Assembly (NCBI GenBank): GCA_036172665.1
Contig: CM069875.1
Coordinates: 13,844,001 to 13,908,000, forward strand
Direction: 5' to 3'
DNA length: 64,000 bases
DNA from: Prosopocoilus inquinatus
Lineage: Eukaryota; Arthropoda; Insecta; Coleoptera; Lucanidae
Part shown: positions 1 through 11,330 of the stretch, piece after piece
Layout of the letters: each line of letters begins with the position of its first letter
Position numbering within the stretch: the stretch's first letter is position 1
The notes under the pieces: generated by a model
Told to the model about the DNA's origin: nothing
The model's input: the letters and a program-made list of their open reading frames with translations, nothing else
Databases searched by the model: none
Made by a program: the position numbers and the translations under genes

Positions 1-440
1 ATTTATATTGATCTAAACGTTTTTTTTTTTTTTAATTTTTGCTTATTTCACCTATATAAACAGAATTACAATTTGAAAAATTTTGTACTTACAATTTTCA
101 TCGGACAAGAACCAACTTCATTTATTTTTTTTCCGTTAAAATGTCCTTCTCAAACTATGTTTTCAGTTTTTCGAAGTTAAACATCGTGGACTACCGACGG
201 CATTTTCGATTTCATATTATCGATGCACCTGTACAGAAATAAATGCCGGTACAGTTGCAGAAACGTAAAAGTGCGCGACACCGAGAGAAATTCTTATCCC
301 GTGATTGTACGCACCACCGCTACTTGTAATTTTTCCAGAGAAAGATACCGCACAGTGGTCTAGAATGAATATTTAGTGCGAAATAATTCGAGAAATTAAG
401 TCTTCATATATCACGTAAATGAAAATAATTCTTTGAAAAA

Positions 441-690
441 TTTTGCGGCAAATCGTTTTTGATTGCAGTGAAAACCTCGAGCAGCCTCTATACAAAGTGA
501 TCGTAAGATATCGCTGTTTTATCTATTCATCACTCTTACATCGCAACTGCAAATAAATTGGACAAGTCGTTTTTGATTGCAGTGGGAATGTCGAGCTACG
601 TCTCTGCTGACGAAGCCCCAAGCAGGGCTGAAACAGCTGTACAGAGGCAGCTCGAGGTTTTCACTGCAATCAAAAACGATTTGCAACAAA
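441..690. repeat. Imperfect inverted repeat with 50-bp arms
   Basis: The left arm (about 441-495) and the reverse complement of the right arm (about 637-690) share the block containing GTTTTTGATTGCAGTGAAAA and the flanking CCTCGAGC, with a handful of mismatches. A third, partial copy in the left-arm orientation lies at 566-606. This looks like the remains of a small foldback or MITE-like element upstream of the P-element relic. I cannot assign it to a family. Confidence 0.6.
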
Positions 691-790
691 TTTTTTTTAA
701 ACTTTCATTATGCTTTGACAGCAAGCATGGCCACCTTGCATGGGGGACTTATTAGGAGCAAATTCGCTTCAATTTGTCTATCTTACTGCA

Positions 791-836
791 ATGTCAGGTC
801 AAAAAGCGATCGTAAGATGTCGCTGTTTTATCTGAA
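791..836. repeat. Dispersed short repeat with AGCGAT..GTCGCT core
   Basis: The block AAAAAGCGATCGTAAGATGT followed by CGCTGTTTTATCT recurs at 1547-1580 and, without the preceding A-run, as a shorter version at 496-524. A further copy lies far away at 28498-28527. The core AGCGAT...GTCGCT is a short inverted repeat. Three copies flank or sit inside the P-element relic, so it may be a subterminal element motif. Its function is unknown. Confidence 0.55.
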
Positions 837-1163
837 AATAATTCTGTTAATCAGGCCCATGTCAGCTAAATGGCTAGAAAAAAGACGACATATATAATAC
901 TAGTACAATAAATTTAGATGGTGCAAGATGCAATTATAAGATGCCGGTTTTTACAGTTAACTGTATTATGTGTGCGTGCAATACCACAGATTACTGTAAT
1001 CTGTGGGATTACGAAAATTCCCGCAACGGTGTATGTACGCAATGGACGTTTCCAAGGTAATAAAAAATCTGAGTGTTGTGTTTGTATGAAGATATAAATT
1101 TGAGGTGCATTACACGTGGAATAAGGTAAAATATATTGTAAATAGATTTATAGATTTGCGAAT

Positions 1164-3627
1164 GTGTGTTCAAGTTGTAGGAAAATGATGGAAAACAAAA
1201 TCGATTACAGGAAAAAATGTGCAGCTTGCGATAATAAAATAACAAACAATTCCATTGTAAAATATTTCAATTTTCCCACTGACAAGGAGATAGGATTACT
1301 ATGGTTACAGAGAATAAATAATTTAAATTTGAATCAGTATAGCTATGAATACATTAAACGTAATTTTCGACTATGTTCATTACATTTTGAAGCAAAACAC
1401 TTCAGCAATAGTGACATCAAAAAATTAAATTGAAATGTCATTCCCATGAGGTCTGAAACTATTGCTCCTAATGTACCAATCATAGAAGATACACATAGAG
1501 ACAGAAGCTCGGGTAGGTAATAATTAATTTAGAAAAATGTCAGGTCAAAAAGCGATTGTAAGATGTCGCTATTTTATCTGGTAATAATTAATGTTGTTAA
1601 AAATTTTGCACACAATTCATATTTGTACTAGTAAAAGGGAGCCAATATGTAGAATGGTGTAACGAACACAAAATTGAAGTAAATTGTGTCAAACACATAG
1701 TACATATATAATTTTTTCAGAAGTGACAGTGATCCCACAAGTTTCAGTAGGATTAGCGTGTGGTGGGCACGTCAGTGCTACCCTTCTCGATCGAATACAT
1801 CAGATGAAAGTTTTATAAATTTTAATGAGGACAAAACTGGAGGTAACACACTGTTTATAATATATCCATATGCATATTAAATGTTTGAGACAGAAACTAT
1901 ATTTTTCAACTAAATGTTTTTGACTAGTTTCAGATTAATTGCGTGCTGTAATTAAGTAATATTCAAACTTCTTTTAGGAGCAAAGACACGGTCAGTACTC
2001 AAGAAAATTGGTGTAACCAGAACAGGCAATTTGACACCAAGAAAGAAGTTATTATACAGTGAAATAAGAAAAGCTACAAAAATCATAGCCAGCATTAAAA
2101 CAAGGTCCAAAAAAACGTCGCGAGATCTTTTTGATGCAAAGAAACTTTTGAGGTGTGGTGATTTCAGTAGTATTTTAGAAAATAAGCGATTAAATATGTG
2201 AAATAATTTTGCTCCAGCAGCAGAAACTTTTATTTTAAGTCAGTTTAAAAATGCAAAAAAGAAACGAGGTATACTATGGAGTGACAAGGAAAAAGCTCTA
2301 TTTTTAATCATATTAAAAGCATCTCCTAAGGCATACATATAATTGGAGCTGGTTTAAGTGAAGTTCTTTTTCATCACATGGCGAGAGTGTCATCAATTAT
2401 GCATCCTAAACATAGGTACTGTGTGCTTATGTTCGATGAAATTGCACTTCAGCCAAATCTATCATTTAACCGAAACCCATCTACATCCCGACAACCACCA
2501 AAAGATGCGGGTAAAGTTAGCAGCCCAGGTATTTAGCCAGTCTGTGTATGCTGGATTACGTTTTACTACATCAAATAATTTAATGCAAGGTGGAGATACA
2601 GCGGAATTTATAATTTTCGTGGATAAATTATTTGATTCATTAAACGGAATTTGGAATTTTTCTAAACCGTTACGAGGCCCATTGACAAATAAATCTGTTC
2701 ATTTACAGTTTTGGGAAGAAGCAAAATGTTTTCTTAGAAAGCTTCAGTTTATTTGTAACGGTCGTATTTCTAATCCCCCTTCAATAAAGAACACTATAAT
2801 CACAATTGTCAATATACAGTCTTTGTGGAATTGTATGAAGGATCTTGGTTTCAAGTTTCTGTTAACTAGAACTTTAAACCAAGATCCTTTAGAAAATCTA
2901 TTTGGCACTATTAGAGGTTTATATGGGCAAAATTCCAGACCAATTTCTTCACAATTTGCTGCTGCATTTAAAACTTGTCTCGTAAATAATATTGTTTCAA
3001 ATTTCAATGCAACAAATTGCGAAGAAGATGGTGCTGAATTTTTAACTACCATTATATCCTCTTTAACAACCTGTGAATCCACGTTTTTGAATATACCAGG
3101 AGAGGGCAATTCTTTTCGTGTAAATATTCAGCCGGAAGACTTTCCTGATGTAGGAGAAAATGTAGGTTTTCATTCAAGCGCATATGTCGCTGGATTTATT
3201 TGTAAAAGAATATTAAAACATCACTGTCAGCAATGTGTTACTTATTTTCTTACAGACAAATGTACTGACAGTCATGCTTTTATTTCTCTTCGTAACTGCA
3301 AGAATAAACTTTTGTACCCCAGTAAAGAATTTATTCGCATAATTCATTGTAATAAGAAATTAGTGTTAGATAGTTTTGTAAATAATATTCATTGTTTTAA
3401 TATATTTTCTTTGATTTGTAAATCTTTAGATATTAATTTTAATCACTCTATCAATACGATCAACACATAACTTAGATTTAGAAGTCACAGTTCGTAAGTC
3501 TGTAACATATATTTATGTAAAATATTTAGTTAGGCTAATTAATAGAAAATTGAAATTAGTGGATAGGAGAAACCATACAACTGTAGATATTTACTTAAGA
3601 AAACACGGACCTAAACTTAGAAAATAA
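1164..3627 (+). pseudogene. P-element (THAP9-like) transposase relic
   Basis: Three collinear coding fragments match the P-element transposase plan. The first (1164-1433) is a THAP zinc finger, the DNA-binding domain: CAAC near residue 20, then CSLHF near residue 72 (C-x2-C...C-x2-H). The second (about 1983-2345) holds a basic leucine-rich stretch and a segment ending in KASPKAY. The third (2358-3470) contains QDPLENLFGTIRGLYG, where the D and E match the spacing of the C-terminal catalytic acidic residues of P transposase. A further C-terminal stretch reads in another frame at about 3470-3627. Stops and frame changes separate the pieces; some gaps could be introns, but the 2210-2360 region has clear lesions. 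I did not identify terminal inverted repeats or an 8-bp target duplication. Confidence 0.85.
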
Positions 3628-3840
3628 AATATTTACTGGATTCTTGACTATTTGCTTTATCTGCCTACGATTTTCTGATTTTTTTTTAATTGAATCAGAA
3701 ACTGTAAATAATACACTTTTCGAATCTAGCGCCAGAATATTTAGTTATAGAGCAATGAATGCAGATGGCTTAGTTGTTTTTGTCTTCTCAAAAATATTAC
3801 TACTTGTCACTTCTTGTGTTAACTTAATGTTCTGTGCTGT

Positions 3841-4070
3841 TAATGTATTGGAGACTGTGCCTTGTCTAACAATAAATTTGGATTTGACTCCTAACCACAA
3901 TATGTTTTTTTAAAAACTAAATACGTATTTCGGCAGCTATGCTGCCGTCTTCAGTAGTTGCGACTTCTATCCTACTAAATCAATTACTGTGATTGATAAA
4001 AAAAAACATATTGTGGTTAGGAGTCAAATCCAAATTTATTGTTAGACAAGCCACAATCTCCAATACATTA
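3841..4070. repeat. Hairpin: 70-bp inverted repeat
   Basis: The arms at 3841-3914 and about 4000-4070 are reverse complements with about two mismatches over 70 bp. They contain ATTGTGGTTAGGAGTCAAAT on one side. The loop (about 85 bp) carries CGGCAGCTATGCTGCCGTCT, itself a short stem-loop, followed by TCAGTAG. The high arm identity suggests a recent foldback insertion or an inverted duplication. A link to Penelope-like terminal motifs is possible but unproven. Confidence 0.7.
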
Positions 4071-5094
4071 AACATCAGAAATAATATGAAAAAATATAGG
4101 TTTGCATAAATATTGTTTTAATTCTGAATAAGCGATTGTCAAACTTATTAATTTATTAAATCGTCATTCGTGTTGTCATCAGTCGTCTTTGTAAGATCTT
4201 GCTTTTTTTGCAATGATACTCATATACTGAATATGTAATACATTTGTTACTATGATGCCTTTAATGTAAATATTTTTTTGGCTTGCCAAATTACTTGCGT
4301 TTCAAACAAAAATTATTTCAGAAATTAAGTGGATCCCCAAAAAAGGCAGATATTTGCAGATGTGGAAATGTACTTTTTTAAGATCAATGTATATTCAAAA
4401 TTCATTATTAAAAAAAAACAAAGTGCAACTTTCTTATTTTTAACTTTATTTTAAGGTGCACTACAACTGATAACCGCACGGACTTGCTATGAAAAAAAAT
4501 ATTGGAAGAGATCTGATCTCTTTTCTTAACTGAAACAAATATATTATTAAATAAAATAAAAATCTTAACTTACAGTTCGCTATTATATGCCTCGGAACCT
4601 CCGCTCTGCATGTAAAACTAGAGTTTCCCCTATTAAATTATTTTAAATCTATGAATTTCAAAATTAAATAGACTCACAAAGTAACATAAGAAAGTAAATG
4701 CGTCTATGTGCGACTTTCCAACTTATTTTAATTTTTTTAGGAGCGCGCATCACTAAACATAACCAATATTATAACTACATTTACATAGACTTGCTTGAAA
4801 ATAAATATATTATTGAATAAAAAAAAAACAATTTCCGATTTCCATTTAGGTTCCGCAGAAAAATTGTAGCACAAATAAAATATAGGGTTCATTTGTAGTT
4901 TTTATTTTTATATGAATAAACCATGTGTATGAGGAATTAATTTTATTAATTTAAAGAATTATTAACGTTCTCTAAGAAAAGAACCGCAAAATGCTTTTTC
5001 ATTGTTATTTAATTTAGGAAAGAATTAGTTGAAGTTTATAATAATGTAATACTAAATTTATATATTAATTTTGAACCAATTTTTTTTTACTTAT
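4071..5094. other. AT-rich spacer, no gene seen
   Basis: This kilobase has many A and T runs and no open frame with recognisable protein similarity. No repeat pair stands out. Confidence 0.6.
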
Positions 5095-5193
5095 ATTTAT
5101 TTTATTATTTATTTCGCATATTTCAATTCAGCCGTAACATATGGCTTATTACTTTGGGGAACCAAATCCAATTTAAATCAAACATTGTTATTA
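5095..5193 (+). pseudogene. LINE ORF2 fragment, left piece
   Basis: The frame before the Gypsy A left LTR reads YGLLLWG, the motif near the C-terminal end of CR1/Jockey-type LINE ORF2 proteins. It continues in frame at 17725 (QKKAI...SPLESCK) and then at 26173 after the second LTR element. The LINE was therefore one reading frame before Gypsy A inserted at ATTA (5190-5193). The upstream limit is unclear; the frame degenerates near 5095. Confidence 0.7.
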
Positions 5194-6197
5194 TGTAGGC
5201 GCGGCCTTTCTGGGTAAAGGAGCCGAGTTATATTAAATGAGGGATTAAATTTTTAATACAAAAAAAAATTAAAGAAAATTTCTATGAATGATTATTGCGC
5301 TGCCACCACCGATGCATTCATTAATGGCTCACGGGGCATCGGGCCCAAAATAAAGAATATAATAATATTAATTAAAGCAATTGAAATTTTTACCCTCACG
5401 TAATTAATGGGGCTCTCTTTCCCTTGGCATTAAAGTCGGAAGCGTTAGTTCTTGACTCTAGAACTGTACGAGTTTTATATACAATTTTAATAAAAAAATT
5501 AAAAAAAGAAATGATTAATTGATTACGACGCCAAAATGAAATAAAAGTCCCTTGAAGGTATGAAAAAGGAATATATTCGACACCTTAAATTTACAAATAA
5601 AAACAAGACAAATCATAATTAAAGAATAAAGGGAAAAAAATGTCGGAACTACTTTGAGGATTTTCCTCCAAACCAAATGGTACGAATTAACACTGAACAA
5701 CTATCATTTTCCTACCTGTTAAGCAGGGAGACGCTGCAATAGATTTCCTCTTTCTTTTATTTTCCGGAACGTTGATGACAGGGGCTCGCTCTCCTTTCGG
5801 GGGCTTCTACCACCTCACTTTTCACCCACCAAAACTCTTAATTTTCCGAAGTTACATTTACATTCACAATTTTGATCAAAACCACGTCTGACTTAATTTA
5901 GGACCGAATGACGACTGTCTTAAGCAGTAATTACCTTCCTCCTCCTTTTCGCCGGGAGGTTTGTTTTAAGAACTCCCCCGCGTTTCACACGCTCAATCAC
6001 GCGGATTTTCTCATGCCAGTCAGCTAAATAAACCGTTATCTAGAAAGGATGTTATGACTGCGTGCTCATTTGGAGTTTAATAAAATTTTGATTCTGGTAC
6101 TCAAATTTCTTTATGCAGAAATAAAAAAAAATAAAGTTAATACGCTACATGATATTCGAAGGAAAATAATTCATGCTAGAAATTCCGCCTGTTTACA
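5194..6197 (-). repeat. Gypsy A 3' LTR
   Basis: This 1004-bp copy matches 16717-17720 almost exactly. It begins TGTAGGCGCGG and ends CCTGTTTACA on the plus strand. It is the 3' LTR because the element reads on the minus strand. Confidence 0.95.
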
Positions 6198-6210
6198 TCC
6201 CTTCCCCCTT
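6198..6210 (-). other. Gypsy A polypurine tract
   Basis: On the minus strand the 13 bases directly before the 3' LTR read AAGGGGGAAGGGA. This is the usual plus-strand DNA primer position for reverse transcription. Confidence 0.9.
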
Positions 6211-7042
6211 AGTAAAAGTGTTGACCCGAGGTCAATACCTTTTGAATTAGCAGAGGTCTCTGTTACAGGGTCCCTTACAATCATAAAAATAAATTAATTA
6301 CACAATTTGAAATTAATTAACATAGAACAAATGTATAAAATAAATAAATAAATGTCATGAGGCAAAATGGCATAAGACACAACACAATAATTATTCATGG
6401 TATAACGTTTCACCAATTGTTCGAGACTCCAGCTTCCTTTCGATAATGTGAGCTTATTCGGCCGGGCACCATGTCGTCACGTCCTTTCTTTTACAAATAT
6501 CCTCCTGGATGACTAGGTCAGTCCTTCCTGAGACATGTGATGAAGGTCTGGTTTCCTTTGTGCAGGGTGGTGCCTTTCAGTAACACCGTCTTGATCGGTT
6601 CGAATGAGATAGTTTGTGTCCATGTTGAGGTGGGTCGGTTCAACAGCCGCCTACTCTTCCGGATCACGTAACTAACGACTCAGGACCTTTTGGTGCTTAC
6701 TGGCTGGCTCATGGTTGTGTGTGGAGGATGCCTCATGTCAGGTTGTTTCCATGTCAATGATTACATATAACAAAAAAAAAAAAAAACGAGTATCAGATTC
6801 TTACATGATAATATAATAAAAATAGTGAAATAAAGGTATTTAAACTAAAGTTTATGCGAGGAAAGAATAATAGTATCTCTATTATAGTACAATCAAAATT
6901 TCGGTTAATGAATATAACAAAGAAAGAAAAATAAACAAAAAAAAATTGACATAAAAAAAATATGTATTTATAATTTCGTACGACATGCTTCAGGCGAACA
7001 TCAGGTTCAATGTTTGTTCTTGATGCATCTGGCTAATTCTTT
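6211..7042 (-). other. Gypsy A 3' untranslated region
   Basis: No convincing coding frame lies between the polypurine tract and the KH ORF. The region is AT-rich near 6770-7000, including an A-run near 6770. A 75-codon plus-strand frame at 6070-6297 crosses the LTR boundary and is spurious. Confidence 0.6.
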
Positions 7043-7621
7043 TTATGGGACGTAAAGGAGTACTGGCTCTTTGACAAAGCGCCGGCATACACGGTGGGTC
7101 GCGAGGGTTTGTTGGATGGCCTCAGCAACTTTTGCCCAGTCACCGGCAATATAAATTGCCTGTTCCGTAGAATTTGGGAAGACACCTTCTTCCTTCCACG
7201 ATACTTCTCTACTTTTCAGAAGGGGTTTGATGACACATGGGGGTCCTTCCCATCGCTTTGTTATTTCTTCAAGGAGCAGGAGCCGTAGGGACACTCTAGA
7301 CCGGATTCGGACACCACTCTCGTCCATTTCGTACAGGGTCTCCAATGAGTGTTTATATAGCTCCTTCAAGAGGCTTTTCACTGCCCGTTCTACTTGTAGT
7401 ACGGTTCCCTTGATCTGTAGGAGTCGAAGTTCTTCTTCCTCCATTTGAAAACAAATGTAGATTCTAGCTTTCGACTTGTTTCTTATGGCTGCGATACGGA
7501 CACCTCCGTTTCCTACAACTTCTTTTACTTGATGGCGAGTGAGAAGAATCCGTGCGCAAGCCTCTTCTGTTTTCTGCATGGTGTCTCTGGCTTCTCCTTT
7601 AACATACGAATTATCAACCAT
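7043..7621 (-). CDS. KH-like RNA-binding accessory protein of Gypsy A
   Basis: This intact 192-residue ORF sits in the 3' position where some Gypsy elements carry env. Residues 24-88 look like a KH domain: hydrophobic helix, VKEVVGNGGVRIAAI with the GxxG-type loop GNGG (37-40), a strand ARIYICF, then LLQIKGTVLQVERAVKSLL, which fits the KH pattern I-x-G-x3-V-x2-A. A second half (about 105-175) ends AIYIAGDWAKVAEAIQQTL and may be a degenerate second KH unit. KH domains bind single-stranded RNA or DNA, so a role in element RNA handling is an inference. There is no signal peptide or membrane helix, so it is not an envelope protein. It is separated from pol by 936 bp and probably needs its own spliced or subgenomic message. 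It is the only major ORF of this element without a break. Confidence 0.7.
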   Translation of the reverse strand: MVDNSYVKGEARDTMQKTEEACARILLTRHQVKEVVGNGGVRIAAIRNKSKARIYICFQMEEEELRLLQIKGTVLQVERAVKSLLKELYKHSLETLYEMDESGVRIRSRVSLRLLLLEEITKRWEGPPCVIKPLLKSREVSWKEEGVFPNSTEQAIYIAGDWAKVAEAIQQTLATHRVCRRFVKEPVLLYVP

Positions 7622-8557
7622 TTATTTTCTTCGTCTGCCTAATGCATGCTCGTTGATAAAGTAAATTTTTGCTCGCGGTAAATGCTTCTGTACTCTTATT
7701 CTTTCTTTCGCCCTATAAATACGTTTACAAGAACTTCTTTGAGGTTTTTTTTTTTTTTAAATGGGATCACATAATTCCCTAACATTCTTCTTATTTCTAT
7801 TCTACATACTACTCAAGGGGCCTGACATCCTTTCTTACTCTTTCAAGCCACGCTTAAGAAAGGAAGAATGTACTTTGTCGGCCAAGTTTTAAAATAAACG
7901 GATCTATTCAAAATTACCAATCCATTTCTGGTACATGTAAACTTTTGACAAACCGAAAGTACAGTCATTACTCAAATAAAATAATGAAATAAGATAGATC
8001 AAAATATTTCCTCCTCAAATTCTAAGATTTCACTTAAGAAACAAACTTTAGTAATGGAGCTCCCCGTTATTTTATTTTTATGTATCCCAACTGAATTATT
8101 ATCCATTACGGAAAAGTGGCACAAAGAAAAGTAAGACATCACTAGAAAAAGAATTTCTAATCCCTTTTTAAATTTTTGAAAACCCAAAACAAAATTAAAT
8201 AAATAATGGAATTCTCCGTTACAATTAACTTTAGGAAGCTAAACTCCCTTTTAATAACAAAATGAACTGTAAAAAAAAAATATTTAAATACAAAAAGAAT
8301 CAATCATCCCTTAAATTTTGATAAATTTTTAGATTAAATCATTGATCTTTATCTTAAATATTTAATCGAACACCCTAAAACCCAAATGAATCAAGAACAC
8401 ATAGTTCTTCTCAAAATTTTGAAATTTTGCATAACAAATCAAAACATTTTTAGTTGTGTCTATCATTCTCCTAGATAAAGGACTGTAGGGGTTGGATAAG
8501 AGATAAAAAGGGTGAAAATTAAATAAAACAAAAAAAGAAAAAAAAAACATTTACACA
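7622..8557 (-). other. Spacer between pol and KH ORF in Gypsy A
   Basis: This AT-rich stretch has no supported coding frame. It would have to contain the splice acceptor or promoter for the KH ORF, but I could not single one out. Confidence 0.5.
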
Positions 8558-11330
8558 TTATGCCAAAGTGATTTCATCTAAATTTTGATCATTTATGTGC
8601 GGTTTGAAGCTTTTCTTTACTTCAGGGTATCCGCTATTTACCATTAATGTTTTCGGCATGACCCACGGCTGTAATTCTGCAGGTCCTTTACTTCTTGTGT
8701 CATAGCGATGTCCGCTACTTCCAGCTGTTCCTTTGACATTATCGCTTTCTGGGGTTTGTCCTTGATTTTCCTGAACTTCTGCCGAATCTTCGTTCTCCGT
8801 TTCATCTTCCTCTTCGAAACTATCTTCTTCCACCAATTCGGGTGGTTCTTCATTTTGTATTTGGTAGTCTTCGGGAATTTCGTTCAGTACATTAGGATTG
8901 AAGTTTACTACACGAGGTGCTTGGGGTTCGTCCCTCATTGACACCGGTGTTCCAATCCATGGTTCCACTTCTTCTGGAGCGTTTACATTTTCCTGCGGAA
9001 ACGGCGCTGGTACTCCACCAAAATATGCTCTCTCCAACTCTTCAAAGTTTCCGGGAACCATTAAGTCTTCCTCAGACTCCGTCTTTGACTCTGGATTGTC
9101 TGAATCTTCTTGATCTGGTGCATCCTCTTTATGTCCTTGAGGTTGGGGTACATTTCGAATCTCGTCTCCATCTTCATACCATTTAAACCTATTGACATGG
9201 ACTGTTTGTTCTTCGTCCTTCCCTATTCTGGCGATCTTGTACGTTACAGGACCTAACCTTTCGATTATTCGATACGGTCCTTCCCACTGTTTACTCAGTT
9301 TTCTCGACAGACCGGGTTTTACCGCTGGGTTGTACAAGTAGACTTTATCCCCGAGTTTGAATTCGGTGGGTTTTGTCTTTTTATTGTACTGTTTCTCCCG
9401 CTGTCCTGCTGATTTCTTGAGTTTTTCTCGTACGACTTCAAAGGTTGAGTTCAACCTCGCTACCAATTCTGCAGCGTAGTTTTCACTGTAGTCGTATCGT
9501 TGTCTGGTAGAAGTAAGATCGTCGTCATTAGGCAGTCTCATGTCCCTTCCATGAAGCAGAAAATATGGTGTCTCTCCAATAGAAGAGTGGATGCTGGCTC
9601 TGTAGGCCATTAACACATAAGGAATCCACTTATACCAATCCCGTTGCGATTTCGTAACGTAGTGAGACAGCATATCTTTCAGAACTCGATGTGTTCGTTC
9701 TATCATTCCATTACTCTGGGGGTGGTATGGAGTTGTCTGGATCTTTTTAATACCTAGGATTTTACACACGTTCTTCATAAGTTCCGATACGAAGTTGGTA
9801 CCTTGATCGGTAAGCAATTTCCTTGGAACTCCGTGTCTGGCGACGATGTTTTCCACAAATGCTCGTGCTACGGTGTCCGCTTTCTGATCCGGTAGAGGTA
9901 TTGCTTCCGGATACTTGGTAAAATAATCCTGAAAAGTCAATATGTATTTGTTACCTTGATCTGTGGTAACTAGCGGTCCTACTATGTCCATTGCTGTCAA
10001 CTCGAACGGGTACGACACTTCGCAAAACGGCTGCAAGGGTGCTGGTTTTCGGTTGGTAGGTGTTTTTCGCGCATTACAAGAGTGACATTTTTGGATGTAA
10101 TCCTTAACGTCCTCTTCCATTCCCTTCCAGTACATCCGCTCTTGTAGCAATTTTAGTGTTTTCGGTACGCCTTGGTGTCCTGCGTACGGCAAATCGTGGT
10201 AGTCACGTATAGACTGTCGTACCAAGTTCTTCGGGATGACAATCCGATCATTCCTTTCATGTCCGCGTCTTACACGGAACATAGCACCATCGTCGTCGAT
10301 ATAATAAGGATCGTCTTTTTGTTCCTCAAGAATTTGTCGGTGCAAAATCTTCAGAACTGGATCCTTCCCTTGTTCGTTGGCTATCACCTTCTTGTCTAGG
10401 TATGGTACGGGCGTAACTTCTGTTCCAATCCGGTTTCTTCTGGAAATCGGGTGAGTTACAATTTCTTGCCTGTCTCCTTCTGTCTTGGGATTCGTTTCGT
10501 GTGATGGTATGATTTTCATTCGATCATCTTTCCTTTTCTCTTCTGCCCATCTTTGGAATTCTTCGTAACCTTGTACCTTTTCTCTATCTAACTGAGAGAA
10601 TGTCCTTTCATATTTTCGGTCCCCCGGCTCGTCATCGCTGAGCTCTTCATTACGTGTATTCACTTCCACTTGAACATGAACTGGGACTGCTACGTTTCTT
10701 TCTCCGTAGCTGGGGTTCCTGTTTTCGTCATATTGATTCCGAACCTTACTTTGTCCATACTTTGGTTCTTTCTCCATAACTTCTTTTGGGAATGTTGTAC
10801 GAGATTTTCTTCCTTTGCTTCCATATTTGGTGATCTCGTCAACTTCGTTGATTTCCTGTCGTATTTGTTGACGTTCCCTTTTTACAGCTTCGCTCAATGT
10901 ATGAAGGTTAGTTATTCCTTTCCTCTTCATCGGCCTTAAACCTCGGACCTGATTTATACAAATCTCCGGTTCCTGTGAAGGTCTTTCTACCATAGGCAAT
11001 CGACTCATAGCATCAGCATTGTTGTTCTTTTTTCCTGGCTTATACTTTATTGTAAAGTCGTACTCTGACAAGAGTAGAGCCCATCGGGCTAATCTCGATG
11101 TTGGGTCCTTTAGTGAGAACAACCACTTTAACGGTCTGTGGTCCGTATAGATGGTGAACTTAGTCCCGTAGAGATAACATCTAAAATGTTTGATAGCCCA
11201 AACAACTGCTAAACATTCTTGTTGAGTCACGTCGTAATTTCGCTCGGCTTTATTGAGTTGCCGGCTGGCGTACGCTATGGGTCTTTCATACGTTCCTTCC
11301 TTCTGACTTAGCACTGCGCCGATAGCTGTT
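8558..11330 (-). pseudogene. pol: Gypsy A Pol, C-terminal part: RNase H and integrase
   Basis: This 918-residue frame begins inside RNase H (residues 1-105, with YTDHRPL and a NADAMSRL end). A charged linker follows (about 110-340), far longer than the usual few tens of residues between RNase H and integrase. The integrase has an H-H-C-C zinc module (H373, H380, C410, C413), catalytic D443 (MDIVGP), D503 (LTDQGTNF) and E539 (NGMIERTHR). A GPYRII segment near residue 690 resembles the usual C-terminal integrase module, and an acidic, Pro/Glu-rich tail follows. The frame change near 11325-11335 deletes the first RNase H catalytic Asp region, so RNase H is inactive here. Integrase itself looks intact. 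Confidence 0.9.

Noticed and set aside
577..897. 106-codon frame near the left edge
   Set aside because: It runs through the inverted-repeat arm and the dispersed AGCGAT repeat and has no protein features.
7043..7621. Third ORF of Gypsy A as an envelope gene
   Set aside because: It has no signal peptide, transmembrane helix or Cys-rich ectodomain. The GxxG-type loop and flanking pattern fit KH instead.
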